DNA from: Streptosporangium sp. NBC_01756 | GTDB taxonomy: Bacteria; Actinomycetota; Actinomycetes; Streptosporangiales; Streptosporangiaceae | Assembly (NCBI RefSeq): GCF_035917975.1 | Contig: NZ_CP109130.1 | Span: forward strand, 3,100,001 to 3,164,000 | Length of the DNA: 64,000 nucleotides | Direction of reading: 5' to 3' | Shown here: positions 1 to 9,272 of the stretch, one piece after another | How positions within the stretch are numbered: the first letter of the stretch is position 1 | Layout: every line of letters begins with the position of its first letter | Translations under genes and position numbers: made by a program | The notes under the pieces: generated by a model | What the model saw: the letters and a program-made list of their open reading frames with translations, nothing else | The model's database searches: none | What the model was told of the DNA's origin: nothing

Positions 1-408
1 CCGTTGCCCAGCGGGTTCGCCGCCTACCTCGGCATGGAGCCCGGCGACAGCCGTACGGTCAACAGCGCGGTGGGCGAGCTCATCCTGAACTGGCAGGAGC
101 GGCCCGTCGTGGAGTCGCTCCGGACGCTCCTTTCCGACGTGGGCGCCAAGCAGGGGAGCCATCTGTTCCTGACCCTGTCCGACGAAGGGGTTCTCCGTGC
201 CAGACACCTGCCGGCCGCGGGCAAGGGGGTCGAACCGACCGCGCACGCCCTGCGGCTGGTCGGCTACACCGCGCCGGGCGGCACCCCCGAGCAGGCCGCC
301 CGGGTCATCGCCACGCGGGTCGGCATGGCAGGCCCGGTGAGCCCGCCCGACCTCCTCGTCCGGCTACGAGAACGCGGGGACCGCGATCTGCTGTCCCTGC
401 TGGCCTAG
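1..408 (+). CDS. C-terminal part of a paralog of the sigma-like HTH protein at 2519 (5' truncated by window)
   Basis: The reading frame is open from base 1, so the start lies outside the window; 135 codons are visible. The segment matches the last ~138 residues of the 616-residue protein at 2519-4369: both contain a GFAAxLGMxPG stretch, an HxFLTxSD segment, an xxxIGYTAP-like segment (LVGYTAP here) and end with RLRxRGDRxxLxxL. They are therefore paralogs or share a C-terminal module. The shared module has no function I can name. The gene ends 3 bases before the helicase gene, which suggests co-transcription. I infer that the missing N-terminus also carries HTH domains, but this cannot be seen here. 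Confidence 0.75.
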   Translation, partial: PLPSGFAAYLGMEPGDSRTVNSAVGELILNWQERPVVESLRTLLSDVGAKQGSHLFLTLSDEGVLRARHLPAAGKGVEPTAHALRLVGYTAPGGTPEQAARVIATRVGMAGPVSPPDLLVRLRERGDRDLLSLLA

Positions 409-411
409 CCG

Positions 412-2469
412 ATGCCGAGGCTCGCGATCTCCCCGGAGTTCCCCATGGAACTCGGCACCCTGGACCAGCCGGTGCGCCGTGACGTCGTCGTCTCGGTTCG
501 CCGGTTCATGCAGAACGTCGCGGGCGCACCGCACCCGGAGCGGGTCCGGGGGTCCAGGGACCCCCGGATCGCCACCCTCCGGCTGGCCGACCGCCACCGC
601 GGCGTCGTGGTCCGGCAGCGGGACGTCTACTGGCTGCTGACCGTGTTGCCGGACGCGGAGGCGTGGGCCTACGCGCAGCAGTACCGGTTCAGCGTCAACA
701 CGGCGCTGGGCGTCGTCGAGATGTGGGACGCCCTCGCACTGGAGCGGGTGGAGCCCTCGGTGCGCAGGGCGGCCGAGGCCTCCTCCGCGCGGCTGTTCGC
801 CGACACCTGCGACACCGACATGGCGGAGCTGGGCGTCGGCAGGAGGTTCCTGCCGCTGGTCCGGCAGATCACCGACGAGATGACGCTGGAGGCGCTGGAG
901 CCGCTGCTGCCCCCGACCCAGTACGCGCCGCTGGTCGCACTGGCCAGAGGCGAGTCGATGGCCGGGGCCTGGCGGGAGCTGGACGCCTGCCGCGCGGTCG
1001 CCGCGACCCGCGACCCGGTCGATCCCGAGGACTTCGCCGCCGCGCTGCTGCGCAGCCCGGACCGCGCCTTCTTCGTGGGCAGCCCGCGTGAGCTGAACCA
1101 CGTGCTCGACGCGCCCGACTGGTGCCTGTTCCTGCACCCCGCGCAGCACCGGCTGGCCCGTTGGGAGTCCTACGAGCAGCCGATCCTGGTCACCGGCGGC
1201 GCGGGCACCGGCAAGACCCTCATCGCCCTTCACCGGTCGGCGTTCCTGGCGAAGCGCGCCACCGGCCGGGTCCTGCTCGTCACCTTCTCCCAGGGGCTGA
1301 GCACCGACCTCGCCGCCCGGCTCGACCTGCTGATCGAGGACGGGGCGGCGCGCAAGCGGGTCGAGGTCGGCAACGTCGACCGGCTGGCCCAGCGGATCGT
1401 CGCCGAGGCCGAGGGGCGTCCCCCCACACTGGTCGGCGCCGCCGAGCTGACCACGCTCTGGCAGGAGACGGAGAGCGACCACAGCCCGGCGTTCCTGCTG
1501 CGCGAGTGGGAGCAGGTGGTGCTGGCGCAGAACCTCACGACCCTTGAGGAGTATCTGGGCGCCCCGCGTCCCGGCCGCGGCGTCGAGCTCACCGGCCCGG
1601 AGCGGACCGTGATCTGGCGGGCCGTCGAGCACGTCACCGGGCAGCTGCGCGAGCGCGGCAAGCGCACCCTGCTCCAGTTGGCGTCCGAGGCGGCCGCGCT
1701 GCTGGGCCAGACGACCGGGGACCTGCTGGAGGAGACGGCACCGGCGCAGGAGCCGTACCGGCACATCGTGGTGGACGAGGCGCAGGACCTGCACCCCGCG
1801 CAGTGGCGGCTGCTGCGCGCGGCCGTGCCGCACGCCCGCGACGACCTGTTCATCGTGGGCGACCCGCACCAGCGCATCTTCGACGCGCGGGTGGCGCTGC
1901 ACTCCGTCGGGATCGAGGCGGTCCAGCGGCGGCTTCAGGTGTCGTACCGGCTCCCCCAGGAGATCCTCTCCTGGGGCGTCCGGCTGCGCGGCGGCGGGCC
2001 CGCGGACGGACTGGTCGACGGGGCCCAGGAGCTGTACGGCTTCCGCGCCGTCCGGCACGGGCACCGGCCGATGGTCCGAGCTTACGATTCACCGGAGGAA
2101 GAACTGACCGGTCTGGTCACACAAGTGAGACAGTGGGTGGAGGAAGGCGTGCCGCCGCAGGAGATCGGGGTGGCCGCCAGGACCGCCGGCCTCGTGCGCG
2201 ACGCCAGGTCCGCCCTGCGCGAGCTGGGGGTGAGAGTGACGACGTTGCACGGTATGAAAGGGCTGGAGTTCCGGCGGGTCGCCGTGTTCGGCGTGGCCGA
2301 CGGCATCGTGCCACCCCCGGAATCCCTCACTCCCGCCGGCGAGGATCCCTCGGCCCGGGCACATGACCTCCAGCGCGAGCGCGGCCTGCTCTACGTGGCC
2401 TGCACCCGTGCCGGTGAGCTGCTCTACGTCTCCTACTCCGGGCGCGCCAGTCCGTTCCTCCCCACCTGA
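412..2469 (+). CDS. UvrD/Rep-type superfamily 1 DNA helicase
   Basis: 685 residues. Walker A is GGAGTGKT at residues 262-269. Walker B is VDEAQD at 454-459. A GDPHQRIF motif III-like segment, an SYRLPQ motif IV-like segment, TTLHGMKGLEF and a C-terminal YVACTRA motif complete the SF1 set. The family translocates on single-stranded DNA with ATP hydrolysis. The first ~250 residues carry no helicase motif and are unassigned; they could be a partner- or DNA-recognition region. The protein is not close to UvrD, PcrA or AdnAB in layout. Its position between two paralogous sigma-like genes points to a dedicated system rather than general repair. ATG start, 3 bases after the previous stop. Confidence 0.85.
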   Translation: MPRLAISPEFPMELGTLDQPVRRDVVVSVRRFMQNVAGAPHPERVRGSRDPRIATLRLADRHRGVVVRQRDVYWLLTVLPDAEAWAYAQQYRFSVNTALGVVEMWDALALERVEPSVRRAAEASSARLFADTCDTDMAELGVGRRFLPLVRQITDEMTLEALEPLLPPTQYAPLVALARGESMAGAWRELDACRAVAATRDPVDPEDFAAALLRSPDRAFFVGSPRELNHVLDAPDWCLFLHPAQHRLARWESYEQPILVTGGAGTGKTLIALHRSAFLAKRATGRVLLVTFSQGLSTDLAARLDLLIEDGAARKRVEVGNVDRLAQRIVAEAEGRPPTLVGAAELTTLWQETESDHSPAFLLREWEQVVLAQNLTTLEEYLGAPRPGRGVELTGPERTVIWRAVEHVTGQLRERGKRTLLQLASEAAALLGQTTGDLLEETAPAQEPYRHIVVDEAQDLHPAQWRLLRAAVPHARDDLFIVGDPHQRIFDARVALHSVGIEAVQRRLQVSYRLPQEILSWGVRLRGGGPADGLVDGAQELYGFRAVRHGHRPMVRAYDSPEEELTGLVTQVRQWVEEGVPPQEIGVAARTAGLVRDARSALRELGVRVTTLHGMKGLEFRRVAVFGVADGIVPPPESLTPAGEDPSARAHDLQRERGLLYVACTRAGELLYVSYSGRASPFLPT

Positions 2470-2490
2470 TCACATACTCTGAACTGCGGA

Positions 2491-2496
2491 TATATT
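2491..2496 (+). promoter_or_regulatory. possible -10 box (TATATT) before the sigma-like gene
   Basis: A lone AT-rich hexamer in a 49-base gap of otherwise GC-rich DNA, 22 bases before the ATG at 2519. No convincing -35 element is seen. It could let the 2519 gene be transcribed separately from the helicase. Confidence 0.3.
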
Positions 2497-2518
2497 CCCC
2501 TTTGCCGGTTGGACCTCA

Positions 2519-4369
2519 ATGAACCTCAGCCTGAGCGACATCGTGCCACCCCTGCGCTGGACCTCTCCCGGCCAGGTGGCGCCGATCGCAACCGACCCCC
2601 GTCTCTCCGAGGCGTGGTGGCAGGCGCTTCCGCTCGACCGGGCCTGCTCCGCCATCGGGACCTCGGAGGTCGCCGGACATCTCGCCGATCTCGCCCTGGC
2701 GTGCTGGGGACATCTGATGCTCGGCGACATCCTGCCCCTGCTCAGGTTCGCCGATCCGGCTTCGAGCGTCCGCACGCCCGAGGGTCTCGGCCGCGAAGGA
2801 GTGCACAAGCTGTTCACCGTCGTGCTGGAACGGCTGCTCGAACCCGTCACCGAGGAGAGCGTCGCCCAGGTGCGGCCCTCCCGACCGGACCGGCCGCTAC
2901 CCGAGCTGATCGACGAGGTCTTCGCCGCCCTGGACGAGCGGCAGCGCACCATCGCCAGGGACCGCCTCTACGCCTCCCAGCGGGCCACGCTCGACGACCT
3001 GGCACAGCGGTTCTCGGTGACCAGGGAGCGCATCCGGCAGATCGAGCGTGACCTGCGCGACCATGTCGAGGCCTGGCTGGCGAGTGAGGACGCCGCACCG
3101 CTGATCGCCCACGTGTCCTGGCTGCGGGGCCGGCTCGGCTCCGCCGTACCGGCCGACGACCTGGCCGCGGCGGTGCCCTGGCACCGCACCGACATGACCG
3201 TGCTGGGCATCCCGGCCTGGCGGTTCGTGCGGACCCTGCTGACCGGATACGACCAGGTGGACGGCTGGCTGGTCGCGGGCGGCACCGACGAGCTGCGGGA
3301 GAAGACCCGGCAGCTGTTCACCGACGGGCCGCGCCCCCTGGAGGAGGCTGTCACGCTGGTCAGCCAGCTCGGCATCCGCGAGGACGTGGCCGAGCGGTGG
3401 CTCATCTCGGTGCCGCAGCTCCGGGTCTTCGAGGGGCACGTGGTGCCGTGGCCGCGCAGCGTCAACGACAAGACCGAGGCCGTGCTCGCGGTGGCCGGGC
3501 AGGCCCTGACGCCCGAGGAGATCCAGGAGCGCATCGGCGAGGACTACAGCCTCGTCGGCATCCGCAACCAGCTCACCGCCGACGACCGGTTCCTCCGGCT
3601 GGACCGGAACAAGTACGGGCTGTCCCGCTGGGGCGGCGAGCAGTACCTGGGCATCAGGGAGATGATCGCCCGGGAGATCGACCGATCCAACGGCGAGGCG
3701 TCGGTCAACACGATCGTGACGAACCTGACCGCGCGCTACGACGTGAGCGAGAGCTCGGTCCGCGCCTACGCGGGCGGGCCCGGCTTCGAGCGGACCCAGC
3801 GCGGATGGATCCGGGTGGCCGGGACCGAGCAGGCCGACTACCAGCCGCGCCGCGACGTCTCGGCGACACGCCGCTGCTTCCGCAGCCGCGACGGACGCTG
3901 GTGGCACCGGGTGGACATCAACGCCGAGCACCTCCGCGGGTCGGGCTCTCCGCTGCCGACCGGCTTCGCCGCGCACCTGGGCATGGCCCCCGGCGGCCAG
4001 CTGACCGCCGCCACCCCGTCGGGCGACGTGGTGATCAGCTGGCACAACCAGCCGACCATGGGCTCCATCCGCCCGATCCTGGTGGCGGCCAACGCCTCCG
4101 AAGGTGACCACGTCTTCCTGACGGTCTCCGACGGCGGCGAGCTCCTGACCCGCTACCTGCCCGCCTCGTCCCCGACTCTTCCGGCGCTGAACCGGGCCCT
4201 CTACCTGATCGGCTACACCGCCCCGGTCGCCTCCGAGGCCGAGGGGATCCGTCTGATCGGCGCCCGGATCGGCCTCGCCGACGGCTGCACCCGCGAGGAG
4301 GTCATCGCCCGGCTGCGCGACCGCGGTGACCGCGAGATCCTCGCTTTCCTGGAGGGTTCCGCGGGCTGA
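2519..4369 (+). CDS. Sigma-70 region-4-like HTH protein with extra winged-helix-like segments
   Basis: 616 residues. Residues ~155-185 contain LDDLAQRFSVTRERIRQIE, the DNA-recognition helix-turn-helix of sigma-70 region 4. Residues ~322-370 (LTPEEI, LVGIRNQL) and ~379-435 (SVNTIV, SESSVRAY) resemble successive winged-helix modules of the HARE-HTH or RpoE-delta kind; that assignment is tentative. Residues 479-616 form the module shared with the truncated gene at 1-408. No sigma region 2 is present, so it is unlikely to be a complete sigma factor. It probably binds DNA and may work with the helicase 49 bases upstream. No strong ribosome binding site precedes the ATG. Confidence 0.7.
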   Translation: MNLSLSDIVPPLRWTSPGQVAPIATDPRLSEAWWQALPLDRACSAIGTSEVAGHLADLALACWGHLMLGDILPLLRFADPASSVRTPEGLGREGVHKLFTVVLERLLEPVTEESVAQVRPSRPDRPLPELIDEVFAALDERQRTIARDRLYASQRATLDDLAQRFSVTRERIRQIERDLRDHVEAWLASEDAAPLIAHVSWLRGRLGSAVPADDLAAAVPWHRTDMTVLGIPAWRFVRTLLTGYDQVDGWLVAGGTDELREKTRQLFTDGPRPLEEAVTLVSQLGIREDVAERWLISVPQLRVFEGHVVPWPRSVNDKTEAVLAVAGQALTPEEIQERIGEDYSLVGIRNQLTADDRFLRLDRNKYGLSRWGGEQYLGIREMIAREIDRSNGEASVNTIVTNLTARYDVSESSVRAYAGGPGFERTQRGWIRVAGTEQADYQPRRDVSATRRCFRSRDGRWWHRVDINAEHLRGSGSPLPTGFAAHLGMAPGGQLTAATPSGDVVISWHNQPTMGSIRPILVAANASEGDHVFLTVSDGGELLTRYLPASSPTLPALNRALYLIGYTAPVASEAEGIRLIGARIGLADGCTREEVIARLRDRGDREILAFLEGSAG

Positions 4370-4384
4370 GAATAGGCTCGACGC

Positions 4385-5767
4385 ATGTTGCGGCTGTATG
4401 ACACGCGGAATCGCCAGGTCGAACCGGTCCTCCCCGAGGGGGCCCGGTCGATGCGGATGTACACCTGCGGTCCCACCGTCTATCGATATGCCCATATCGG
4501 AAATTTCAGGACATATATCCTTTCTGATCTGATCAGGCGGGTCAGCGAGCGCCGGCGGATCCGGGTGATCGCCTGCCGGAACATCACCGACGTCGGGCAC
4601 CTGGTGGACGACGCCGAGATCGACCCGGAGGGTGCGGACAAGGTCCTGACCCAGGCCAGGGCCGAGGGACGGACCGGGCTGGAGATCGCGCGGTTCTACG
4701 AGGCGGCCTTCCTGTCCGACTCCGCCGTGCTGAACATCCGGCCACCCGAGCACTCCCCCCGGGCCACCGAGACGATCGACCTGATGATCGAGATGATCGC
4801 GAAGCTGATCGAGAAGGGGCACGCCTACCCGACCCCCGACGGATCCGTCTTCTTCGACGCGGCCTCCTTCCCGACCTACGGCGAGCTGTCCGGCAACCGG
4901 CTCGACCGGCTCAGGCCCGGCCACCGCGTGGCGGGCGTCGACCCCCGCAAGCGGTTCCACGCCGACTGGGCGCTGTGGAAGCCCGCGGATCGCGAGATGA
5001 CCTGGGACACCCCCTGGGGCCGGGGCTTCCCCGGCTGGCACATCGAGTGCTCGGCCATGTCCCTGCGGTTCCTCGGCGAGCACATCGACCTGCACACCGG
5101 CGGGATCGACCTGCGCTTCCCGCACCACGAGGACGAGCGCGCCCAGTCCGACTCCGCCGCCGGGCACGAGGTTGTCAGGCACTGGGTCCACGGTGAGCAC
5201 TTGCTCTTCGACGGGCGCAAGATGGCCAAGTCCACCGGCAACATGGTCCTGCTCGGCGACGTGGCGGACGCGGGCCTGGATCCGCTGGCCGTACGGCTGG
5301 CCCTGCTGGAGCACCGCCACCGCCAGCAGATGAACCTCACCTGGGACACGCTCCGCGCCGCCGACAAGACCCTGCGGCGCTGGCGCTCCCGCGTCGCCGG
5401 CTGGTCGGAGTCGCCGAGCGGCCCGATGCCCGCCGAGCGGGTCGCGGCGATCGAGGCCGCCTTCGACGACGACCTCGACACACCGACGGCCCTGCGCCTG
5501 CTGCGCGAGCTGGAACGCGACGACGCGATCGCCCCCGGATCCCGCTTCGAGGCCTTCCTGCACCTGGACCAGGTCCTCGGCCTGGACCTGTCGATCGACA
5601 TCGGCAGGAGCAGGAGCCTGCCGCCGGGCGCCGCCGAGCTGCTCCGGCAGCGGGACCGGGCACGCGACGCCCGCGACTGGGCCGCCGCCGACCGCCTCCG
5701 CGACGAGCTGGCCGCCCTGGGGGTGAAGATCGCCGACACCCCCGAGGGCCAGACCTGGGCGTGGTGA
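4385..5767 (+). CDS. Cysteinyl-tRNA synthetase-like protein (probable second copy)
   Basis: 460 residues, the usual CysRS length. It would charge tRNA-Cys with cysteine using ATP. Class I signature HIGN is at 37-40. The KMSKS loop is KMAKS at 279-283, so one serine is replaced by alanine. All four zinc ligands known from E. coli CysRS align: C28, C222, H247 and E251. MshC, the related mycothiol enzyme, is shorter and lacks most of the anticodon-side domain; this protein keeps ~150 residues after KMAKS, so I favour CysRS. Actinomycetes usually keep the main cysS beside ispF or a TrmH gene, so this looks like an extra copy. It lies 15 bases after the sigma-like gene. Confidence 0.85.
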   Translation: MLRLYDTRNRQVEPVLPEGARSMRMYTCGPTVYRYAHIGNFRTYILSDLIRRVSERRRIRVIACRNITDVGHLVDDAEIDPEGADKVLTQARAEGRTGLEIARFYEAAFLSDSAVLNIRPPEHSPRATETIDLMIEMIAKLIEKGHAYPTPDGSVFFDAASFPTYGELSGNRLDRLRPGHRVAGVDPRKRFHADWALWKPADREMTWDTPWGRGFPGWHIECSAMSLRFLGEHIDLHTGGIDLRFPHHEDERAQSDSAAGHEVVRHWVHGEHLLFDGRKMAKSTGNMVLLGDVADAGLDPLAVRLALLEHRHRQQMNLTWDTLRAADKTLRRWRSRVAGWSESPSGPMPAERVAAIEAAFDDDLDTPTALRLLRELERDDAIAPGSRFEAFLHLDQVLGLDLSIDIGRSRSLPPGAAELLRQRDRARDARDWAAADRLRDELAALGVKIADTPEGQTWAW

Positions 5768-5843
5768 AGGGAATGGTCATGTTTCCGCAGGTCGTGGTAG
5801 CAGATCACGGCTAATGTCGGTGGCGGCCGGTAGCGTCCCGATC

Positions 5844-6320
5844 ATGAGTGAGACTGGCGTTGTCGTACGGCCTGCCACGGTTGCGGACCTGGAAGGAGTC
5901 GTGGCCTGCAGTTCCGCGCTGTTCGCCGAGGACGCCGGGCTCCGTGACCCCACGGTGAACGTCGCCTGGCCCGCGGAGCGCGGTATGGCCCAGTTCCGGG
6001 ACGCGCTCGGCGACCCCTACCGCCTGGTGATGGTCGCCGAGGACGCCGGCCTGATCATCGGTCACCTGACCGGCACGCTGTCCGGGCCCACCCCGATGCG
6101 GCCGGTCAAGGTGGCCACGCTGGGCAGCGTCTATGTACAGCCCGCCCACCGGGGGCAGAAGATCGGCGCCGGCCTGGTGGAGGAGTTCCGGGCCTGGGCC
6201 CGCCACCACGGGGCGCAGTACGCCGGGGTGACGTCGTACGCGAGCAACGAGGCCGCGGTGCGCTTCTACGAGCGCAACGGCTTCGCCATGCGGTCCGTGG
6301 TCCTGGAGACCGTGCTCTGA
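5844..6320 (+). CDS. GNAT family N-acetyltransferase
   Basis: 158 residues from the ATG at 5844. An in-frame ATG at 5814 would add ten residues, but the similarity-bearing sequence starts at ETGVVVRPAT, so the later start is preferred. The acetyl-CoA pyrophosphate loop is visible as VQPAHRGQKIGAGL (V-x-P-x-x-R-G-Q/x-x-x-G-A). The C-terminal NEAAVRFYERNGF is the usual beta-7 region. Substrate unknown. It stands alone between cysS-like and a hairpin. Confidence 0.8.
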   Translation: MSETGVVVRPATVADLEGVVACSSALFAEDAGLRDPTVNVAWPAERGMAQFRDALGDPYRLVMVAEDAGLIIGHLTGTLSGPTPMRPVKVATLGSVYVQPAHRGQKIGAGLVEEFRAWARHHGAQYAGVTSYASNEAAVRFYERNGFAMRSVVLETVL

Positions 6321-6333
6321 CGTCCGCTCCTGC

Positions 6334-6363
6334 CCGGGGGACGGCGGCGACCGCCGTGCCCGG
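6334..6363. terminator. GC-rich hairpin between convergent GNAT gene and rraA remnant
   Basis: ACGGCGG (6341-6347) pairs with CCGCCGT (6351-6357) across a 3-base loop, and CCGGG / CCCGG can extend the stem. It has no T-run. Its position between convergent genes fits a bidirectional terminator. Confidence 0.45.
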
Positions 6364-6385
6364 ATGACCGGCGTCCCGCCTGCCC

Positions 6386-6622
6386 TCAGACGAGGGCGTG
6401 CGGGCTGACGACGATGCCGTCCTCGTCGCTGTAGAGCCACGCGCCGGGGACGAAGGTGACCTCGCCGAAGGTCACGGGGACGTCGAGGTCACCGGCGCCT
6501 TCCTTGGCGCTCTTGCGCGGGTTGGCACCCAGCGCCTTGATGCCCAGATCCAGTCCGCCGAGGGCGACGGTGTCGAGGACATCGCCGTGGGCGTCGACAA
6601 GATCGGCGGTGGTGAACTCCAT
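6386..6622 (-). pseudogene. RraA-family protein with central region missing in frame
   Basis: 78 codons; the family (RNase E inhibitor / HMG aldolase fold) is ~160 residues. The N-terminus reads [14 protein letters not shown], as in full-length RraA. It then runs within a few residues into [20 protein letters not shown] and DVPVTFGEV, which normally lie ~90 residues further on. The C-terminus YSDEDGIVV is normal. About 70 residues are absent with the frame intact, including the glycine-rich loop and the R-D residues that bind metal and substrate. It therefore cannot be a normal aldolase. An in-frame ATG at 6631 is an alternative start. It is divergent from the acylase gene, with 85 bases between the starts. 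Confidence 0.7.
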
Positions 6623-6707
6623 ATGTCGCATTCTGACGGAGCGCGAACGGCCTTTCCCCTCCGAGGTGCTGCCAAACTTGTCGGAGCGCGTCGCATAGGA
6701 GGTCTTT

Positions 6708-9272
6708 GTGAGGTTCCGGCCGTATGCCTGGATGCCCAGGCCGCTCAAGTGGATCGCCCGGACGTTCACCGTCCTCGTGGTGCTTGCGGTGGTCCTCGCC
6801 GGGGTGGGTGTGTGGACGGTACGCGCCTCTTTTCCGCAGCTCTCGGGCGAGCTCAAAGTGAACGGCTTAAAAGGAAAAGTCACCGTATATCGCGATGAGT
6901 CGGGCATCCCGCATATCTATGCGGACTCCGCCGACGACCTGTTCCTCGCCCAGGGTTACGTGCACGCACAGGACCGGTTCTTCGAAATGGACTTCCGCCG
7001 GCACGTGACGGCCGGGCGGCTGTCGGAGATGTTCGGCTCGGCGACGCTCACCGAGGACAAGGTCATCCGGACCATGGGATGGCGCAAGGTGGCCGAGGCG
7101 GAGCTGCCGCTGCTCGGCGAGCAGACCCGGCGCTATCTGGACGCCTACGCCAAGGGCGTGAACTCCTGGATGGGCCGGCACAAGGGCTTCACCGCCAAGA
7201 GCCTGGAGTACGCGGTCCTCAAGCTCACCAACTTCGGCTACACGCCCGAGCCGTGGACCCCGGTGGACTCGCTCGCCTGGCTCAAGGCCATGGCCTGGGA
7301 CCTGCGCTCCAACATGTCGGACGAGATCGGCCGGGCGCTCGCGGCGAGCAGGTTGCCCCGCGAGCGGGTCGAGCAGCTCTGGCCCGGCTACCCCTTCGAC
7401 ACCCACCAGCCGATCGTCACCAAGGGCTCGGTCGCCCGCGCCCGGTTCGACCAGGACCTCGAACCGGGCGACGACACCGGGCCGGGCACCGGCCCCACGC
7501 GGCCGGACACGGCCGCGCTGACCCGGGCGTCCGAGGCCATGCGGGCGGTGCCGAGTCTGATGGGCGACCCCAAGGGGGGCAACGGCATCGGCTCGAACTC
7601 CTGGGTGGTCGGCGGCAGGAACACCACGTCGGGCAAGCCGCTGCTCGCCAACGACCCGCACCTGTCGGCCGGTATGCCCTCGGTCTGGTACCAGGCCGGC
7701 CTGCACTGCCGTACCAAGAGCGCCCAGTGCCCGTTCGACGTCACCGGGTTCACCTTCTCCGGCGTGCCCGGGGTGGTCATCGGCCACAACGACGCGATCG
7801 CCTGGGGCTTCACCAACCTCGGCCCCGACGTCGCGGACCTGTATCTGGAGCGGGTGAAGGACGACTCCTACTCCTTCATGGGCGCCTGGAAGCCGCTCAC
7901 CGTCAGGACCGAGACGATCAAGGTGGCCGGCGGCGACCCGGTCCGCCTCAAGGTCCGGGAGACCATGCACGGCCCGATCCTCTCCGACGTCATGGAGGAT
8001 GTGAAGGACACGCTGCCCGGTACGGCCACGGCCTTCCGGGAACAGGCCGACGCGGTCGCGCTGAAGTGGACGGCCCTGGAGCCCGGCAGGACCGCCGACG
8101 CGATCTTCGCGCTCGACGCCGCGCAGGACTGGCAGCAGTTCCGGCTGGCCGCGAGCAAGTTCGACGTGCCCGCCCAGAACCTGATCTACGCCGACACCAA
8201 GGGCAACATCGGCTACCAGGCGCCGGGCCGGATCCCGGTGCGGTCCCGGGGCGACGGCACCTGGCCGGTACCGGGCTGGACCGGGGAGTACTCCTGGAAG
8301 TCCACCATCCCCTTCGACGAACTGCCCAGCGTCTACAACCCGCCCGAGGGCTACATCGTGACCGCCAACAACGCGGTCATCGACCCCGGGCGCTACCCGC
8401 ACCTGCTCACCAAGGACTGGGCGTACGGCTACCGCTCCCAGCGCATCCTGGAACGCGTCCAGAGCGCGCTGAAGGACGGCAAGGTGGACGCCGCGGCGAT
8501 GAGCGCGATCCAGCAGGACACCCAGAACGGCTTCGCCCGGTCCCTGGTGCCCAAGTTGACGGACCTGAAGGTGGTCGGGCCCACCCGGGACGCCCGTGAG
8601 CTGCTCCGCGGCTGGGACTACTCGCAGGGCGCGGGGTCGAGCCCGGCGACGTACTTCAACTCCGTCTGGCGGCACCTGCTCATCGAGACCTTCAACGACG
8701 ACCTGCCGGAGGGCGCCTGGCCGACCGGTGGCGACCGCTGGTTCGAGGTGGTCCGCGTCATGCTCGACAGCGCCGACGACCCGTTCTGGGACGATTCGCG
8801 GACCGAGGCGAAGGAGACCAGGGACGACATGCTGAGGCGGGCCATGGCCATGGCCTACGACGAGCTGAGCGCCCGCCTCGGCCCGGACCCCAAGTCCTGG
8901 CACTGGGGGGACCTGCATTCGCTGACGCTCACCAACCAGACCTTCGGCACCTCCGGGATCGCCCCGATCGAGTGGCTGTTCAACCGGGGCCCGTTCCCGG
9001 TGGGCGGCAGCGACGACGCGGTCAACGCCGCGGGCTGGGACGTCCAGAAGGACTACACGGTGGGCTGGCTGCCGTCCATGCGGATGGTCGTCGACCTGGC
9101 GGATCTGGACAGGTCCCAGTGGATCAACCTGACCGGCGCGTCGGGCCACGCCTTCCACGACAACTACGCCGACCAGGCCCCGCTGTGGGTGGACGGCAGG
9201 ACCATTCCGATGCTCGCCGAGGAGGAGTCGGTGCGGAAGGCGGCCAGGAACACCCTGACCCTCAGACCTTGA
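6708..9272 (+). CDS. Penicillin acylase family N-terminal nucleophile hydrolase
   Basis: 854 residues starting at GTG 6708, with AGGAGG at 6697-6702. An N-terminal hydrophobic segment (about residues 18-35) directs export or membrane anchoring. The A-chain precedes a spacer (about 245-295). Autocleavage is expected at G295-S296: SNSWVVGG is the family's new N-terminal serine with the following asparagine and tryptophan. LANDPHL and the HGP segment after RETM are typical of the B-chain. The family cleaves amides of beta-lactams or acyl-homoserine lactones; this substrate is unknown. Its 3' end overlaps the convergent gene by 11 bases. Confidence 0.9.
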   Translation: MRFRPYAWMPRPLKWIARTFTVLVVLAVVLAGVGVWTVRASFPQLSGELKVNGLKGKVTVYRDESGIPHIYADSADDLFLAQGYVHAQDRFFEMDFRRHVTAGRLSEMFGSATLTEDKVIRTMGWRKVAEAELPLLGEQTRRYLDAYAKGVNSWMGRHKGFTAKSLEYAVLKLTNFGYTPEPWTPVDSLAWLKAMAWDLRSNMSDEIGRALAASRLPRERVEQLWPGYPFDTHQPIVTKGSVARARFDQDLEPGDDTGPGTGPTRPDTAALTRASEAMRAVPSLMGDPKGGNGIGSNSWVVGGRNTTSGKPLLANDPHLSAGMPSVWYQAGLHCRTKSAQCPFDVTGFTFSGVPGVVIGHNDAIAWGFTNLGPDVADLYLERVKDDSYSFMGAWKPLTVRTETIKVAGGDPVRLKVRETMHGPILSDVMEDVKDTLPGTATAFREQADAVALKWTALEPGRTADAIFALDAAQDWQQFRLAASKFDVPAQNLIYADTKGNIGYQAPGRIPVRSRGDGTWPVPGWTGEYSWKSTIPFDELPSVYNPPEGYIVTANNAVIDPGRYPHLLTKDWAYGYRSQRILERVQSALKDGKVDAAAMSAIQQDTQNGFARSLVPKLTDLKVVGPTRDARELLRGWDYSQGAGSSPATYFNSVWRHLLIETFNDDLPEGAWPTGGDRWFEVVRVMLDSADDPFWDDSRTEAKETRDDMLRRAMAMAYDELSARLGPDPKSWHWGDLHSLTLTNQTFGTSGIAPIEWLFNRGPFPVGGSDDAVNAAGWDVQKDYTVGWLPSMRMVVDLADLDRSQWINLTGASGHAFHDNYADQAPLWVDGRTIPMLAEEESVRKAARNTLTLRP

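Noticed and set aside
2897..5563. 888-codon open frame on the minus strand
   Set aside because: It is antisense to two well-supported genes (sigma-like and cysS-like), and its product is Arg/Gly/Pro-rich with no domain; typical of high-GC shadow frames.
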